Shown here: positions 26,868 to 36,530 of the stretch, piece by piece
How the letters are laid out: every line of letters starts with the position of its first letter
Position numbering within the stretch: the first letter of the stretch is position 1
Source of the DNA: Dyella sp. BiH032
GTDB taxonomy: Bacteria > Pseudomonadota > Gammaproteobacteria > Xanthomonadales > Rhodanobacteraceae
DNA: 64,000 nucleotides
Reading direction: 5' to 3'
Assembly: GCF_031954525.1 (NCBI RefSeq)
Contig: NZ_CP134867.1
Span: forward strand, 1-64,000
Notes under the pieces: generated by a model
Database searches by the model: none
What the model was told of the DNA's origin: nothing
What the model saw: only the letters and a program-made list of their open reading frames with translations
Made by a program: the position numbers and the translations under genes

Positions 26868-28613
26868 TTACCTGGCACTCACCTGCTTCAGCCACGCCTC
26901 GTACGTCGGCCGATCCACCGGCACCCCATCGGCGTTGCAACTGCCGAGCTTGCACAGCTCGGCACGGATACGCGGCGCGTGCTGCACGATCACGTGGAAG
27001 ATCGCGTTCTGTTCCAGCTCGCCATGGAACGCGGCCGCACCGGGGCCATTGGCGAAGATCGCCACGTCCTCACCGCCGTGCGTCTCGCCTTTCAGCGGCA
27101 CGATCGATTCCTGCATGTAATCCGGCGCGGTGGTGTCGACCTTGCCGAGGTCAGGCCGGCCCTGTTTGGCCGGCGAGTAGTCGCCCGGGTTGTGCGGATA
27201 GCGCTTCGGCCCCTCCGGCTGCTTGTCGCTCGCACCGGTATAGCCCGGTCCGTTGGCGAAGCCCAGCGTGGTGTACGGCTTGCCGGTGGCATCGCGCGCG
27301 AGGCCGGCGCCGCCCTCTTCGTCGTAGCTGTCCGTATGGCCCTGCACCAGGCCGAGGATGTCGTTGCCGCGCTTCGGATAGCCGGAGAAGGTCAATGTGT
27401 GCGCATGGTCGGCGGTGACCACGATCAGGGTGTCTTTCGGATCGGTGTGCGCGAGAGCCGCTTCGACGGCGTCCGACAGCGCGATGGTCTCGTCCAGCGC
27501 GCGGTATGCATTGCCTGCATGCAGTGCGTGGTCGATACGGCCGCCCTCGACCATCAGGAAGAAGCCGTTCGGGTTGCGCTTGAGTACCTCGATCGCACTG
27601 GCGGTCATCTCGGCCAGGCTGGGTTCGCCGGCCTTGTCCTTGGCGCGCTCGTGTTCGTAATTCATGTGCGAGGGCTCGAACAGGCCCAGCAGGCGTGGCG
27701 TGCGCAAGAGATCGAGCGACGTGAGCTGCTGCTCGTTCCACACGTACGCGCCGTCCGGATGCTTGGCCTTCCACTCCGCGATCAGGTCGCGGCCGTCGAG
27801 GCGCTGGCCCACCTTGTTGGCATATTCCGGATCGGTCACACCGGCCGGCAGGAATTCGGTACGTCCCCCGCCCATGGCGACCGTGAGCCCATCCACGGCG
27901 GGAAAATCGACCAGCTGCGCGGCGAAATCCTTGCAGCCTTGCGCCTTGGCCTGCGGCGTCAGCTCGGCGTCCACTTCCCAGTTGCGCTCCGGCAGGTGGC
28001 CGTAGGTCGCCGCCGGCGTGGCATGCGTGATGCGCGTGGTGGTCACCGCGCCGGTACTCATGCCCGCGGCGGCGGCCAGTTCGAGCGTGGTTACCAGTTC
28101 CTGCCCCTTGCTGGCCGCGCAATCCTGCCGGCGCGGCACCTGCGAGGTACCGATGAAGCCGGCGCGCGTCTTCACGCCGGTCATGATCGCGGTCATGGTG
28201 CCGGCGGAGTCCGGGGTCTGCTGGTCCGTTTCGTAAGTGCGGCTCAATGCACTGAAGGGGAATTGCTCGAAGCTCAGCCGGTAACTTTCCCCGTCCACGC
28301 CTTTGCGTTGGCCCGCGCGCACGTGCGCCGCGGCAATGGTGGGAATGCTCATGCCGTCGCCGAGGAACACGATGACGTTCTTCGCCTGCTGTCCGCCGGC
28401 ATTCGCCTGCGCCGACGCCCTCGCGGCCTGTGCCGCGCCGTTGCGGAACCACCACGGCGGCGTCTCGCCGTCCGGACGCTTGATCGCTGGCACGTCGATC
28501 GCCACGGCGGCGCTCGTTGCCGGCGGCGTCACCGCCTGGCTGGCACAAGCCGTGAGCAATGCACAGGCGGAGAACAGCAGCGCGCGGCGCGCAAGTAGGG
28601 GCGAACGAATCAT
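26868..28613 (-). CDS. alkaline phosphatase, PhoA family, predicted lipoprotein
   Basis: A 581-residue phosphomonoesterase releasing phosphate outside the cytoplasm. The signal sequence ends in a lipobox LLTAC with C23, so it is probably anchored in a membrane. The metal site FLGDGMS lies at residues 83-89, the nucleophile is S136 in TPDSAGTMTAIMTG, and further ligands occur in VEGGRIDHALHAGN, VVTADHAHTL and ETHGGEDVAIFANGP near the C-terminus. It converges with the DUF1501 gene and completes the set of phosphoesterases in this part of the window. Confidence 0.94.
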   Translation of the reverse strand: MIRSPLLARRALLFSACALLTACASQAVTPPATSAAVAIDVPAIKRPDGETPPWWFRNGAAQAARASAQANAGGQQAKNVIVFLGDGMSIPTIAAAHVRAGQRKGVDGESYRLSFEQFPFSALSRTYETDQQTPDSAGTMTAIMTGVKTRAGFIGTSQVPRRQDCAASKGQELVTTLELAAAAGMSTGAVTTTRITHATPAATYGHLPERNWEVDAELTPQAKAQGCKDFAAQLVDFPAVDGLTVAMGGGRTEFLPAGVTDPEYANKVGQRLDGRDLIAEWKAKHPDGAYVWNEQQLTSLDLLRTPRLLGLFEPSHMNYEHERAKDKAGEPSLAEMTASAIEVLKRNPNGFFLMVEGGRIDHALHAGNAYRALDETIALSDAVEAALAHTDPKDTLIVVTADHAHTLTFSGYPKRGNDILGLVQGHTDSYDEEGGAGLARDATGKPYTTLGFANGPGYTGASDKQPEGPKRYPHNPGDYSPAKQGRPDLGKVDTTAPDYMQESIVPLKGETHGGEDVAIFANGPGAAAFHGELEQNAIFHVIVQHAPRIRAELCKLGSCNADGVPVDRPTYEAWLKQVSAR

Positions 28614-28715
28614 GCCTATCCCTTCGTCGTCAGCTTCAAGTCAGCGAGCGAGGGATGATAGCCCAGGGTGGGATACGGGCAATGCCAACCTGGAGTTGCG
28701 GTTTCAGGCCAGCGG

Positions 28716-29792
28716 TCAGAGCTTCACGTAGATGCGCTTGCGATCCAGCACCCACACGATGGCCCACCACACCGCGACGAAGGCCAGGGCGAAGGCGAGC
28801 GAGGCGACATAGGGACCGGCCAGCGGCGCGACCCATCCGGCGAAAGCGGTTCGATACAACGGCTCCTGGATGCCCAGCCCCGGCAGCAGGATCTGCATGA
28901 ACTCCGAGCCCGCATAGGCCGCGACCGCGTTCACGCCGAAGCGTCGACCCAGCGGCGGCCAGCCGCGTACGTCGACCAGCGCGTGGAACAGCAGCAGCGC
29001 CCATACCGCCCAGCCGGCGGTCCACAGCGCAAATGAAGGCGTCCACAGATTCTTGTTGAACGGTTGCACCCATGACCAGGCGGCACCGAACAGGACCAGC
29101 ACCACGCCGCCCAGCAGCAGCGCGCGCGTGTCGCCGCGTCGCAGCCAGTGGCCGGCGCGCAGGCCCAGCAGGGATGTGGCGATGGAAGGCAGCGTGCCCA
29201 GCAGGCCTTCCGGATCGTGGCCTAGGCCAGTGTCCGCGAAATAGCGATAGGCGAACCGGCCGAACACCGCGGTATCCGTGCGGCTGACGAGGTTCGTGAA
29301 CGGTTCGAGCGTGCCGCCGGACGCGAGCAGCGCGGCGTAGCCCGCCAGCAGGACCAGGATGGCCGTCCATTGCACGCGGGCGCCGGCATAGAGCTGAAAC
29401 GCCGCGACCGCTGCGAAGCACACGCCGATCCGCTGCAGCACGCCGGGAATGCGCAAGTGCGCATCTGGCAGGACCAGCCATGCCGCCACATTGATCAGCA
29501 GCCCCAGCCCAACGATGCGCAGCGCGCGTACCAGGGCAGCGCGCATCAGCAGGCGGCGATCGGCCCCCTGCTCCATGCGCGGCGCGATCCCCAGCGCCAC
29601 CGATACACCGACTACGAAGAGAAAAAACGGAAACACCAGGTCCGTCGGCGTACAGCCATGCCAATCCGCATGTTCGAGCGGCCAGAACACATGGCTCCAG
29701 TCGCCCGGATCGTTCACCAGCAGCATGGCCGCCACGGTGCAACCGCGCAGGGCGTCGACCGAAGCGAGGCGGCGCGGCGCGGCCTGGTTCAC
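28716..29792 (-). CDS. nagX: NagX-like membrane acyltransferase (DUF5009 / heparan-alpha-glucosaminide N-acetyltransferase family)
   Basis: A 358-residue polytopic protein with about 10 hydrophobic segments. The signature RLASVDALRGCTVAAMLLVNDPG near the N-terminus and TPTDLVFPFFLFVVGVSVAL are those of the HGSNAT/NagX family. NagX proteins occur in GlcNAc loci of xanthomonads and other proteobacteria, where they may modify glucosamine at the inner membrane. The GTG start at 29792 overlaps the hexosaminidase stop (GTGA), so the two are co-translated. The biochemical role is inferred only from family and context. Confidence 0.87.
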   Translation of the reverse strand: MNQAAPRRLASVDALRGCTVAAMLLVNDPGDWSHVFWPLEHADWHGCTPTDLVFPFFLFVVGVSVALGIAPRMEQGADRRLLMRAALVRALRIVGLGLLINVAAWLVLPDAHLRIPGVLQRIGVCFAAVAAFQLYAGARVQWTAILVLLAGYAALLASGGTLEPFTNLVSRTDTAVFGRFAYRYFADTGLGHDPEGLLGTLPSIATSLLGLRAGHWLRRGDTRALLLGGVVLVLFGAAWSWVQPFNKNLWTPSFALWTAGWAVWALLLFHALVDVRGWPPLGRRFGVNAVAAYAGSEFMQILLPGLGIQEPLYRTAFAGWVAPLAGPYVASLAFALAFVAVWWAIVWVLDRKRIYVKL

Positions 29793-32098
29793 GGTTTCGC
29801 CGGCGTCAGGCTGGCGCGTTCGATGCCGTACAACGGCCCGGTGATCGGCGCGGTGAAGATCAGGCACAGCTCGTGTGTGCCCTTCTGCAGGGGCAACTGG
29901 GCATTCAGCGCAAAGCGACGCGGGCCGGACGGATCGGGCAGCGGCATGCTGGCGAGCACCTTGCCGTCGCAGCTATCCAGATGCGCCACCAGTTCGCCGT
30001 GCGCGGTGCTCGCCGGCCGCGACACCACCAGCTTCGCGTCGTGCGCCAACTGGTAGTTGCGCTCCAGCCGCGCGGCCTCGACGTGGATGGCGGCGATGCC
30101 GTCCAGGCGCGCCTCCGGCCAGCGCTGGCAGGTATCGAAGATGTTGATGTTGTAGGCGGGGGCCAGGCTAGTGGCATCCGGCGTCGGCTGCACGCGCAGG
30201 CGGAAATCGCTGCCGGGGCAATTGGGCAGCTCGGCGCTCGCGCGTGTCAGCAGGCCGGGCACGTCGAGCACGCGTTCGCGCGGCGCGGCCAGGGGCTCGC
30301 CACGTGCGTCGACGGCAATGGCGCGCACCGTCGTGGGCAGCTTGGTCTCGAACGGGGCGGCGTAAAGCGGCGAGCTTGCCGTGGGCGTACTGCCGTCCAG
30401 CGTGTAATGCAGCTGGCCGAAGCCGGCCTGGTTGGCGAGCATCACCGTGGCCTTGCCGCTGACCAGCGCCGCGTTGCGGTCCACGTCGATCGACGGTGCG
30501 AAGGCGCCGTCGGCATAGGCAATGCCATCTGCGCGATAGCGCGCGAGCTGCGCCGGCATGCGCGCGAGGAAACCCTTCCAGTCGCGCGCGGCCGCTGGCG
30601 ACCACAGCACTTCGGAGAGCGCGTCCAGGCGCGGGAACACCGCGTGCTGCACGTGCGCGATCGACGGCATGTGCTCGGTCCAAACGTTGGCCTGGGCGCC
30701 CAGCACGTGCTTCGCCTGGGCGATATTCAGTTCCTTCGGCACCGGTTCGAAGGCGTAGATGCTCGCGAGATCGCGCACCGGAATGCGGCCGGTGGTCTCA
30801 TCGGCGCGATCGCTCTGCAGCTGGTCGAAGTACAGGTCAGGCGCCGGCGAAGAAACGACGTCATGGCCCTTCTGCGCGGCCTCGACCGCGCCCTTGATGC
30901 CGCGCCAGGACATCACCGTGGCGTCCGCCGGCACGCCGCCTTCAAGGATTTCGTCCCAGCCGATCAGGCGTCGGCCATGGGCCTTGAGGTATGTGCCGAT
31001 GCGGGCGATGAACCAGCCTTGCAGCGCATTCTCGTCCTTCAGCCCCAGCGCCCGGATCTTCGCCTGCACCGTGGGCGATGCCTGCCACTGGTCCTTCACC
31101 GCCTCGTCGCCGCCCACGTGGATGTAGCGCGAGGGGAACAGCGCCATCACCTCGTCCAGCACGTGCTGCATGAACACGAACGTGGCGTCGTCGACGTTGT
31201 ACAGGTACGTGTGCACGCCCCAGTCCACCGACACTGGCGGACGCTTGCCGGTGACGCCCAGCTCCGGATACGAGGCGACGGCCGCCTGCGCGTGGCCGGG
31301 CATGTCCAGCTCGGGGACGATGGTGATGTGGCGCGCGGCCGCATAGGCGACCATCGCGCGGATCTCTTCCTGCGTGTAGAACCCGCCGTATCGAGCCGGT
31401 TCGCCGTCCTTGCCCGCGCCCGGCGGCGTGCGCCACGCGCCGATACGGGTCAGCTCCGGGTAGCGCTTGATCTCGATGCGCCAGCCCTGGTCGTCGGTGA
31501 GGTGCCAGTGCAGCACGTTGAGCTTGTGCAGCGCCATCTGGTCGATCAATACGCGGATCTCCTCCACGCTCTGGAAATGGCGCGCCGAGTCCAGCATCAG
31601 GCCGCGCCAGCGGAAACGCGGCGCGTCTTCGATGTGCACGAAGGGCACGCCAGCCTTGGCGTCATCCTGGGTCAGCAATTGCCACAACGTGACCGCGCCA
31701 TGGAACAGGCCGTCGCCGTCGCGCGCGACGATGCGCGCGCCGTTGGCGTCGATATCGAGCAGATAGCCTTCGGACGGTAACGCCGCCTTGGCGTCACGCC
31801 GGAGCACGATGGCCGGACCGTCGCCGGCCTTGTCGACGATGCGCAGGTCCAGACCGTGGCGGCGCTTAATCTGCCCGGCCAGCCAGGTCGCGGTGGCGCG
31901 GGTGTCGCCATCGCCGGCGACCAGCACGGTGCGCGCGTCGATGGCGAACGCGCCCTCGGCGCGGGTGAGCTGCGCCGGCCACGGAATCAGGGAAAGCGGG
32001 GCTGCGGCGGATGGTTCCTGCGCAGCCAGAACGAGAGGAGGAAGGATCAGCAGTGCCGCGAGCACCAAGGTACGGCCAAGACGGATTGCGAAACTCAC
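29789..32098 (-). CDS. beta-N-acetylhexosaminidase, glycoside hydrolase family 20
   Basis: A 769-residue secreted enzyme that removes terminal GlcNAc from chitooligosaccharides. The signal peptide (SFAIRLGRTLVLAALLILPPLVLAAQ) is followed by the GH20b domain. The TIM barrel has RGLMLDSARHF, LHWHLTDDQGWR and the catalytic pair D331-E332 in HVGGDEAV, then GWDEILEGG. A C-terminal chitobiase-type domain (GQLHYTLDGSTPT) follows, with an additional about 150-residue beta-rich tail. The GTG start at 32098 follows AGGAGA. It is the first extracellular step of the GlcNAc locus. Confidence 0.94.
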   Translation of the reverse strand: MSFAIRLGRTLVLAALLILPPLVLAAQEPSAAAPLSLIPWPAQLTRAEGAFAIDARTVLVAGDGDTRATATWLAGQIKRRHGLDLRIVDKAGDGPAIVLRRDAKAALPSEGYLLDIDANGARIVARDGDGLFHGAVTLWQLLTQDDAKAGVPFVHIEDAPRFRWRGLMLDSARHFQSVEEIRVLIDQMALHKLNVLHWHLTDDQGWRIEIKRYPELTRIGAWRTPPGAGKDGEPARYGGFYTQEEIRAMVAYAAARHITIVPELDMPGHAQAAVASYPELGVTGKRPPVSVDWGVHTYLYNVDDATFVFMQHVLDEVMALFPSRYIHVGGDEAVKDQWQASPTVQAKIRALGLKDENALQGWFIARIGTYLKAHGRRLIGWDEILEGGVPADATVMSWRGIKGAVEAAQKGHDVVSSPAPDLYFDQLQSDRADETTGRIPVRDLASIYAFEPVPKELNIAQAKHVLGAQANVWTEHMPSIAHVQHAVFPRLDALSEVLWSPAAARDWKGFLARMPAQLARYRADGIAYADGAFAPSIDVDRNAALVSGKATVMLANQAGFGQLHYTLDGSTPTASSPLYAAPFETKLPTTVRAIAVDARGEPLAAPRERVLDVPGLLTRASAELPNCPGSDFRLRVQPTPDATSLAPAYNINIFDTCQRWPEARLDGIAAIHVEAARLERNYQLAHDAKLVVSRPASTAHGELVAHLDSCDGKVLASMPLPDPSGPRRFALNAQLPLQKGTHELCLIFTAPITGPLYGIERASLTPAKP

Positions 32099-32135
32099 CG
32101 GCTGTCTTCTCCTCTCTTTGTTGCCCCCCAAAGAA

Positions 32136-32156
32136 GGGCCCGGACAAGCCGGGCCC
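32136..32156 (-). terminator. terminator after the chitooligosaccharide receptor gene
   Basis: An 8-bp GC stem (32136-32143 with 32149-32156) with a 5-nt loop is followed on the minus strand by TTCTTT. It lies in the 85-bp gap between the TonB receptor and the hexosaminidase gene and could lower expression of the downstream pair. Confidence 0.65.
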
Positions 32157-32183
32157 AATGGGGAGGGTGTTGCTCAGTGTGCC

Positions 32184-34955
32184 TCAATACTTCAACCGGA
32201 GGTTGAGGTAGTACTGGCGACCGTTGACGTAGAAAGCGTATGGCTGGTTACCGATGCCCTCGACGTTGGTGTAGTACTTGATCTTGGGGTTGTTGAGGTT
32301 CATGGCATCGAACGACAACGTCGCCCAGTCGTTGATCTTGTAGCCCAGGGACAGCGCGAGATTGCCCAGGCCCGACTGATAGTACGTGTCCGTGCGGCTG
32401 ACGCCGGCGAAGAACGACGAACGATAGGTGTAGCTCAGGCGGGCGTTGAAGCGCTCGTTCTCGAAGTAGCCGGAAACGTTGTACGTGTTCTCCGAGGTGC
32501 CCTGCAGCGGCTTGCCGGTGGAGGTGCTGCCGTCGGCATAGGTGTAGTTGGCGGCTACGCCGAAGTTCTCGCCGATCGGCTGCACGTAGGCCAGCTCGAT
32601 CCCGCTGATGTGGCCATCCACGTTCACCGGCACGCTGACCAGATACGTGTTGAATACGTCCTGCCCGCTGTTGTTGCTGGCGTTCTGGTCCTTGTACGTA
32701 CGGCTGACCGGACCGAAGTTCACGTAGTCCTTCAGGTCCATGTAATACGCGCCTGCCGACAGCAGGCCGCGCGGCGCGAAGTACCACTCCAGGGCGGCAT
32801 CGAAGTTGGTGGAGATGATCGGCTTGAGCTGCGGGTTGCCGCCGCTGCCGGTGTGGGTCAGGTCATCGAGCGACACCGAGCCGGCCAGCGCGGAGTAGTC
32901 CGGCCGCGTCATGGTCTGCGACGCCGCGAGGCGGCCGATCAGGTCATCCGTGAAGCTGTACTTGAAATTCGCGCTGGGCAGGAACTTGCTGTACGTGTGG
33001 TCGTACTTGCTGCGGTAGTAGTTGCCGAAAGCCGAGCCGGTGACCGGGCCGGCGACGGTGTACTGCTCCGGGTTGCTGGTGTTGTAGTTGATGTTCTCTT
33101 CGGTGCGCACCCAGCGGCCGCCCAGGTTGCCGCTCCAGCGGTCGCCGGAGAAGTTGGCCTGCAGATAGGCGGCCGTGACCTTCTCCTTCACCTTGTAGAT
33201 GTTCTGCCAGTTGAAGCGCGCCACCGGATCGCGGTTGGCGAACTGCGCATTGATCGCGGCGAGCTGGCCCGGCGTGTAGTACCAGATATTGCCGGGTACG
33301 CTGCCGCCGAGATCGTCGGTGAAGTCGCCCGGATAGTTGGAGTGGCCAGCCGGATAGTTGGCCGGGTTCTGCCAGTCGGTGGCGAAGTTCGGTCCCTGGC
33401 CGATGTCGGTCTTGTTCTGGCGGGTGTGGTCCGAGTAGCGCACACCGAATTCCAGCGAGGACAGCGCGCCGCGGTCCAGCGCCCACTCGCCGTCGCCGCC
33501 GATCCAGTTCTCCTTGTCGGTGACTTCGATCGCCTGGTCGCCGAAGATCCAGCCGTCCTGCGGGCGGATGCCCGACGGCGTGCTGTTGTCGCCGCCCAGC
33601 GACCAGCTCGCGGGATGGTCAAGCCCATTCATGGCCCAAGACGCGCCACCGCCACCGCCCGTGCCCAGTTCCAGCACGTCCTGGGTCGGGCTGCTGCCCT
33701 TGCCCTTGGTGGTTCCGACCTGGCCCTTGAAGGTCAGCGACTGCGAAGCGCGCCACTCGCCGTCCAAGGTGAGGTAACGCGATTGCGAGGCCGCGCCCGG
33801 GCGGGAGATCTGGTCGTAGACGCCCCACGAGGTATTGGTGCAGGGCGCAGCGCCGCACATCACGCTGGGGTCGGTGACCTTCGGATAGACGGCATTGGTA
33901 ATCACGCCGTTCTTCACGGAGTAGCTGCTCGGCACCAGATAAGGCGCGAAGTGGCTCGACCACAGCATGTAGTTGCGGTTGTAGTTGTCCGCTTCGAGCT
34001 TGGAGTAGAAGCCGCTGAGGTTAAGCGTGACGGTGTCGCTGGGCTTGAACTCCAGGTCGATGACGCCGCCCTTGCGCTCGCGCTCCTGCGTGAACAGCGT
34101 GGCGCCGAGCAGGTTCGGATAGGACAGGCCGGCAAGCTTGGGATCGGCCACGGCTGCCGGGTCGGTGGCGGCGATCTTGCCGTATCCACCCACCACTTCC
34201 TGGCCGTTGCGCTGCAGGCTGCGCTTCTCGTAGAAGCCCTGCAGCATGACGCCAAAGGTGTTGTCGGCGTTCTTCCAGTTGAACAAGCCGCTGAACTGCG
34301 GCTTGGTGTCGCCCGGCAAATCGGAGTACACGCCGCCGATCGACGCTTCCGCGGTCACCGGCTTGGAGAACTCCAGCGGCTTGCGGGTGATGATGTCCAC
34401 CGAACCGGCGCTGCCGCCCTCGACGATCTTCGCCTCGGAGCTCTTGTGCACCACCACTTGGCTGACGATCTCGGAGGGCAACAGGCTGTAGCTGACGCTG
34501 CGGCCCACGGTCTGCACCTGGCTCAGCACGAACCAGTCGCCGGTGCCCACGGTGTGCCCGTTGACCAGCGTCTGGGTCATGCTGGGGTTGGTGCCGCGCA
34601 GGCTCACACGGTCCGCTTCGTCGAAGCCGCCTTCGCTGGCGCTGGACGAGCTGATGTTCACGCCGGGCAGGCGCTGCAGCGTGTCGGCCACGTTCTTGGC
34701 CGGCAGCTTGCCGACGTCCTCGGCGGTGACCACGTCGACGTGCGAGTCGGCGTACTTCTTGAATTCGATCGACTCCGCTTCGGTATCGCGGATGCCGGTG
34801 ACGACGACGGTGCTCAGGTCCTTGGCCTTGTTCTTGTCGGCCCGGCTCTGCGCCGTGCCGGCGGCGCCGGTCTGTGCGTCCTGCGCGTAGACGGCGCCGG
34901 AAAGACAGAGTCCGGCGATGATGCTGGCGGCGAGTAGCGTCTTGCGGTGTGACAT
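32184..34955 (-). CDS. TonB-dependent receptor of the N-acetylglucosamine locus
   Basis: A 923-residue outer-membrane transporter, probably for chitooligosaccharides. It has a signal peptide (HRKTLLAASIIAGLCLSGAVYA), a TonB-box-like STVVVTG at about residues 48-54, and a plug domain with VTAEDVGKLPAKNVADTLQRLPGV and VVVHKSSEAKIVEGGSAG. The long barrel ends in NLRLKY. The plug motifs are those of the carbohydrate-type receptors common in xanthomonads and caulobacters. It has a GGGGAGGA ribosome site and lies between glucokinase and the hexosaminidase. Confidence 0.93.
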   Translation of the reverse strand: MSHRKTLLAASIIAGLCLSGAVYAQDAQTGAAGTAQSRADKNKAKDLSTVVVTGIRDTEAESIEFKKYADSHVDVVTAEDVGKLPAKNVADTLQRLPGVNISSSSASEGGFDEADRVSLRGTNPSMTQTLVNGHTVGTGDWFVLSQVQTVGRSVSYSLLPSEIVSQVVVHKSSEAKIVEGGSAGSVDIITRKPLEFSKPVTAEASIGGVYSDLPGDTKPQFSGLFNWKNADNTFGVMLQGFYEKRSLQRNGQEVVGGYGKIAATDPAAVADPKLAGLSYPNLLGATLFTQERERKGGVIDLEFKPSDTVTLNLSGFYSKLEADNYNRNYMLWSSHFAPYLVPSSYSVKNGVITNAVYPKVTDPSVMCGAAPCTNTSWGVYDQISRPGAASQSRYLTLDGEWRASQSLTFKGQVGTTKGKGSSPTQDVLELGTGGGGGASWAMNGLDHPASWSLGGDNSTPSGIRPQDGWIFGDQAIEVTDKENWIGGDGEWALDRGALSSLEFGVRYSDHTRQNKTDIGQGPNFATDWQNPANYPAGHSNYPGDFTDDLGGSVPGNIWYYTPGQLAAINAQFANRDPVARFNWQNIYKVKEKVTAAYLQANFSGDRWSGNLGGRWVRTEENINYNTSNPEQYTVAGPVTGSAFGNYYRSKYDHTYSKFLPSANFKYSFTDDLIGRLAASQTMTRPDYSALAGSVSLDDLTHTGSGGNPQLKPIISTNFDAALEWYFAPRGLLSAGAYYMDLKDYVNFGPVSRTYKDQNASNNSGQDVFNTYLVSVPVNVDGHISGIELAYVQPIGENFGVAANYTYADGSTSTGKPLQGTSENTYNVSGYFENERFNARLSYTYRSSFFAGVSRTDTYYQSGLGNLALSLGYKINDWATLSFDAMNLNNPKIKYYTNVEGIGNQPYAFYVNGRQYYLNLRLKY

Positions 34956-35053
34956 GGTTTCCTCCCCTCAAAGGATCGCTGGTGCGGATGGCGTGGCGTC
35001 GTCGATATCCGCTAGGCGGTTGCTGGGCTTGCGCCCGGTGGTTGCTACGCTGA

Positions 35054-36109
35054 CTACGAAGACTGGGCTGCCGCCCCCTGCGGCGGATGCATGGTTTGAC
35101 CGTCCAGGTACATCCCAGCGGCGCCGATGACGCCGAGCTGGCCGTGTTCCATCAGGCGCACGGGCACCTGCTGCAGGAAGGCGCGCATCACGCCCTTGTT
35201 GAAGAAGCGTTCGCGGAAACTGCTGGCGAGCAGCACTTCGCGGATCTGCGGCAGGATGCCGCCGGCGAGGAACACGCCGCCGCGCGCGCCGTAGAGCAGC
35301 GCCAGGTCGCCGACGAAGCTGCCCAGCAGACCGCAGAAGACATCCAGCGCTTCCACCGCCGCTTCGTCGCTGTATTCCAGTGCCGCGCGCGTCACGTCGC
35401 TGGGCTTGGCCAGCGCGACCGGCTGGCCGCGCAGCAGGCAGAGCGCGCGGTAGAGGTTGAGCAGGCCAGGCCCGGAGAGCGCATGTTCGAAGGACACGTA
35501 CGGACGGTCCTTGGCGAGCAGGCGCAGGATCTCCATTTCGCGGTCGGTGCCGGGCGAGAGCGCGATCTGTCCCGCCTCGGTGGGCAGCACGGTGGCATGC
35601 GGCTTACCCGGCAGCAGCACGGCCGAACCGAGCCCGGTGCCGGGGCCCATCACCAGCACGGGACCGCTGCCTGCGCTGTCCGCCTCGATCACCGGCGTGG
35701 TGTCGGCCTGCACCAGGAACTGCGTGGCATACGCCACGGCTTCGAAATCGTTGACCACCGCCAGGCGCTCGATGCCCAGGTTGTCGCGGATGTCGCGGAT
35801 GGACACCGGCCAGGGCAGGTTGTCGTTGACGATGGCATCGCCCAGCACGTAGCCGGCGCTGGCCACGGCGCATTGATCCACGCGCACCGTAGCGCCGAGA
35901 TGGCTGACGAAGTCCTTGAGGACGGCGGTGAGGCTGGGCCATTCGGCGCAGGCGTAGCGGTGGTACTGCAGCACCGTCACGGGGCGCGCGCCGTCCGGGC
36001 GACGGCTCACCAGCCCGATGCGCGCATGCGTGCCGCCGACGTCCGCCGCGAGGAAAAGCGCGCCTTGCGAGGCACCCTTCAGCCCGCCCTGGTTGGCCAG
36101 TTCCGCCAC
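35054..36109 (-). CDS. glk: glucokinase (ROK-unrelated, Glk family)
   Basis: A 351-residue kinase phosphorylating glucose or, in nag loci, possibly N-acetylglucosamine, with ATP. The N-terminal phosphate-binding motif FLAADVGGTHARIGLV (about residues 19-34), the substrate loop VNDFEAVAYATQF and the central GPGTGLGSAVL are those of the bacterial Glk family. The GTG start at 36109 is preceded by GGGGAGGG. It is the first gene of the leftward arm, 91 bp from a LacI-type operator, so it should be controlled by NagR. Confidence 0.92.
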   Translation of the reverse strand: MAELANQGGLKGASQGALFLAADVGGTHARIGLVSRRPDGARPVTVLQYHRYACAEWPSLTAVLKDFVSHLGATVRVDQCAVASAGYVLGDAIVNDNLPWPVSIRDIRDNLGIERLAVVNDFEAVAYATQFLVQADTTPVIEADSAGSGPVLVMGPGTGLGSAVLLPGKPHATVLPTEAGQIALSPGTDREMEILRLLAKDRPYVSFEHALSGPGLLNLYRALCLLRGQPVALAKPSDVTRAALEYSDEAAVEALDVFCGLLGSFVGDLALLYGARGGVFLAGGILPQIREVLLASSFRERFFNKGVMRAFLQQVPVRLMEHGQLGVIGAAGMYLDGQTMHPPQGAAAQSS

Positions 36110-36199
36110 AAGCCCTCCCCTCTTGCGATGTGGACGCCGTCATGCCGGCGTCATGCTGTTGTCACAGCCCCCGAATGGAACCGGAGTCTGGAAGCGTCA

Positions 36200-36213
36200 T
36201 GACAACGTTGTCA
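36200..36213. promoter_or_regulatory. NagR operator, glk side
   Basis: The perfect 14-bp palindrome TGACAACGTTGTCA has the central CG step typical of LacI-family operators. It lies 91 bp upstream of the glk start, in the divergent intergenic region. Confidence 0.8.
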
Positions 36214-36434
36214 ACAGGTCCGATTTCCTAGCCGCGCGAGCGCAGTCCCGCGACGCAGCAATCCCCCTGCCGCGGCCGCCCCGAGGGCTGGCCGAAGACC
36301 TTGCCGATCCGCGCCGTTATGCGATCCACCATGGCTTTCGGGCTAGCCGGCACGAGCTTGCGGCGCCGCGCCATGCGCAGGCGCATGTCCTTCCGGCGGC
36401 GTGACGCGGCCGCGGACGGAATCGGACGGCCGAT
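36214..36434. other. central part of the divergent nag intergenic region
   Basis: About 220 bp between the two operators holds no supportable gene. It probably contains the divergent promoters, but no clear -35/-10 boxes were identified. Confidence 0.4.
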
Positions 36435-36448
36435 TGACAACGTTGCTA
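36435..36448. promoter_or_regulatory. NagR operator, nagP side (imperfect)
   Basis: TGACAACGTTGCTA shares the first 11 bases and the CAACGTTG core with the perfect operator at 36200. It lies 83 bp before the nagP start, placing one operator on each divergent arm. Confidence 0.7.
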
Positions 36449-36530
36449 GTTAGCGCGGATAAAACCCTGGGAGGCGACGCGGCCTGCGGGCCCTCCGTCG
36501 GCATCGGCACACTCGGGGAGTCATCACTTC

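Noticed and set aside
28627..28644. Pho-box-like direct repeat (CTGAC at 11-bp period) upstream of the alkaline phosphatase gene
   Set aside because: It lies only about 14 bp before the start codon and downstream of the only plausible -10 box, so it is not positioned for PhoB activation; the match is weak.
31788..34937. 1049-residue open frame opposite the TonB receptor
   Set aside because: Antisense of the receptor gene; composition is that of a shadow frame in GC-rich DNA.
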